From NCBI GenBank assembly GCA_047602645.1, contig JASGGU010000008.1:1-64000 (forward strand): a DNA stretch of 64,000 nucleotides, given 5' to 3'. Position 1 is the first letter of the stretch, and every line of letters starts with the position of its first letter. Shown here piece after piece: positions 62,680 through 64,000 of the stretch. The notes under the pieces are model-generated. The model saw only the letters and a program-made list of their open reading frames with translations, was not told the origin of the DNA and searched no databases. The translations under genes and the position numbers were made by a program. Source of the stretch: JAEYFP01 sp047602645 (GTDB lineage Bacteria > Bacillota > Clostridia > Lachnospirales > Lachnospiraceae).

Positions 62680-64000
62680 CTATTTTCCCATACAAAATTT
62701 TGCAAAAATTTCATTGACAACATCTTCTTCTATTTGTTCTCCAATAATTCTACCGAGATCATCATAAGCATTTATCAAATCAATCGAATAAAAATCCTCA
62801 GGCATCCCGGAATCAATACTCTGCAAAACCTCTCTTAAACTTCTTTCCGTATCACATAACAAATCTTTATGACGCACATTTGTAATAAACACCTCGTCAT
62901 TATAATTCATGCGACCGGATAAGAATAATTCTTTTATATAAAGTTTAAATTCTAAAATTCCTATTTCATCCCTCGCAGAAATCTGTATAATTTTACTGTC
63001 CGTATATTTTTTAATATCTTCAGCACAAACAACCTGCTGCAAATCACTTTTGTTCAATAAAACAATAGTCTGCTTATCTTTAATAAAATCAAATAATTCT
63101 AAATCCATATCATCAAGTGAAACAGATGAATCAATCAGCATCAGAATCAAATCCGCTTCCTTTGCATATTTCATAGCTCGTTCCACACCTATTTTTTCCA
63201 CAAGATCATTTGTATTTCTGATTCCTGCCGTATCTGTAATATTTAATGAAATTCCATCTATTTGAACTTTTTCTTCTAAAGCATCCCTTGTGGTACCTGC
63301 AATTTCAGTCACAATTGCCCGATCCGCTCCGACAAGTACATTTAACAAAGATGATTTTCCAACATTGGGTTTTCCAATTATTACAGTACGGATACCCTCT
63401 GATAATACTCTTCCATCCCGAAATGAATCAGAAAGCAGATGAACCTGTTCATATAAATTCTGAACTTTTTCCTTTAAATTCTCCGGATATCCATCAAGAC
63501 TGATATGCTCAGGATCATCCAAAGCAGATTCAATGAATGCAACTTCATATAAAATCGCATCCCTGATCTGCTTTATTTTCTCATATAACTTTCCTGTCAG
63601 CTGATTTAACGAATTATGTAACGCATATTGATTTTTTGAATGAATCAAATCTATCACTGCTTCCGCTTCCGATAAATCAATTCTTCCATTTAAAAAAGCT
63701 CGCTTCGTAAATTCTCCAGGTTCCGCAGCTCTTGCTCCATATTTAATAACTGTTTCCAAAATACGATTCATAATCAAAATACCACCATGACAGTTAATCT
63801 CAATTGTATCTTCTTTTGTAAAACTGTTAGGGCCCTTCATAACCAGCAGCAAAACCTCATCAATCAATTCCTTACCATCAAATAAAAAACCATAATATAC
63901 ATGATGACTTTGAAAAGAATTTAATTCTTTATGATTTTTTAATCGGAACAGCTTTGATGCAATCAAAAAAGCTTCAGCACCGCTTATTCTGATAATTCCG
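62680..64000 (-). CDS. mnmE: tRNA modification GTPase MnmE (5' end beyond the window)
   Basis: 440 codons are visible. The frame is open to the window edge and reads GIIRISGAEAFLIASKL, the known family N-terminus after about 15-20 missing residues. The TTG at 63966 is internal and not a start. It has GKPNVGKSSLLN (G1), DTAG (G3), NKSD (G4) and the C-terminal FCMGK. It is upstream of mnmG by 13 nt. The gene order places oriC to the right. Confidence 0.96.
   Translation of the reverse strand, partial: GIIRISGAEAFLIASKLFRLKNHKELNSFQSHHVYYGFLFDGKELIDEVLLLVMKGPNSFTKEDTIEINCHGGILIMNRILETVIKYGARAAEPGEFTKRAFLNGRIDLSEAEAVIDLIHSKNQYALHNSLNQLTGKLYEKIKQIRDAILYEVAFIESALDDPEHISLDGYPENLKEKVQNLYEQVHLLSDSFRDGRVLSEGIRTVIIGKPNVGKSSLLNVLVGADRAIVTEIAGTTRDALEEKVQIDGISLNITDTAGIRNTNDLVEKIGVERAMKYAKEADLILMLIDSSVSLDDMDLELFDFIKDKQTIVLLNKSDLQQVVCAEDIKKYTDSKIIQISARDEIGILEFKLYIKELFLSGRMNYNDEVFITNVRHKDLLCDTERSLREVLQSIDSGMPEDFYSIDLINAYDDLGRIIGEQIEEDVVNEIFAKFCMGK

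Overview
The window looks like a low-to-mid GC Gram-positive anaerobe of the class Clostridia, most likely Lachnospiraceae. The evidence is an A/V-type ATPase operon, a glycyl radical enzyme operon, diderm-independent lipoproteins, Clostridia-type DUF3881/DUF4446 neighbours of parAB, and Shine-Dalgarno sites of the GGAGG type throughout. The right end carries the conserved origin-proximal block mnmE-mnmG-rsmG-(unknown)-parS-parA-parB, all on the minus strand. oriC should therefore lie just beyond the right edge, and minus-strand transcription runs with the leftward replication fork. Most large operons here (parAB block, V-ATPase, glycyl radical operon, maltodextrin operon) follow that direction. 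Species is not assignable by eye.

Region by region. 0-8 kb is a stress and repair island: an ABC exporter divergent from an AraC regulator, with both promoters on the same 30 bp; a DsbA-like/3-methyladenine glycosylase fusion; MsrA-MsrB; a glyoxalase-fold protein; a possible AlkZ-related protein; a PAP2 phosphatase; and a superoxide dismutase. The glyoxalase and sod promoters share a near-identical palindrome. 8-13.6 kb holds an ABC export pair and a zinc uptake locus (zur, znuB, znuC, divergent znuA) with a probable Zur operator. 13.6-19.4 kb holds a FliB-like Cys-cluster protein, YqeY, a TetR/flavodoxin pair with a large operator, a tandem glycine riboswitch ahead of an AGCS symporter, and an AraC-GyrI regulator. 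19.4-25.5 kb is a maltodextrin-type ABC importer plus cytoplasmic GH13 enzyme under a divergent LacI regulator. 25.5-33 kb is the most unusual metabolic locus: a ROK regulator divergent from activase-glycyl radical enzyme-FGGY kinase, followed by a PutP-like symporter. 33-42 kb is the nine-gene V-ATPase operon.

42-52 kb contains tandem acyltransferase-3 proteins, trmB-trxA, a D,D-carboxypeptidase, a DEDDh exonuclease with a Zn-ribbon-like tail, an unrecognised 357-aa protein, a GAP-like membrane protein behind an elaborate leader, an FMN-binding protein and a PAS-GGDEF-HD-GYP enzyme. 52-55 kb holds an XRE regulator, tRNA-Arg(CCU) and an IS1202/ISNCY-like insertion sequence flanked by a roughly 19-bp direct repeat. 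55-64 kb is the DUF3881, HD-GYP, DUF4446, parB, parA, parS, unknown coiled-coil, rsmG, mnmG, mnmE block; mnmE is cut by the window end.

The best candidate for an undescribed system is the glycyl radical operon. It has an eliminase-type catalytic Cys/Glu pair, an atypical glycyl-loop sequence, a dedicated kinase and a promoter-overlapping palindrome likely bound by the ROK repressor. Its substrate cannot be read from the sequence. All promoter and operator calls are by eye, and all family assignments are from motif recognition without database searches.
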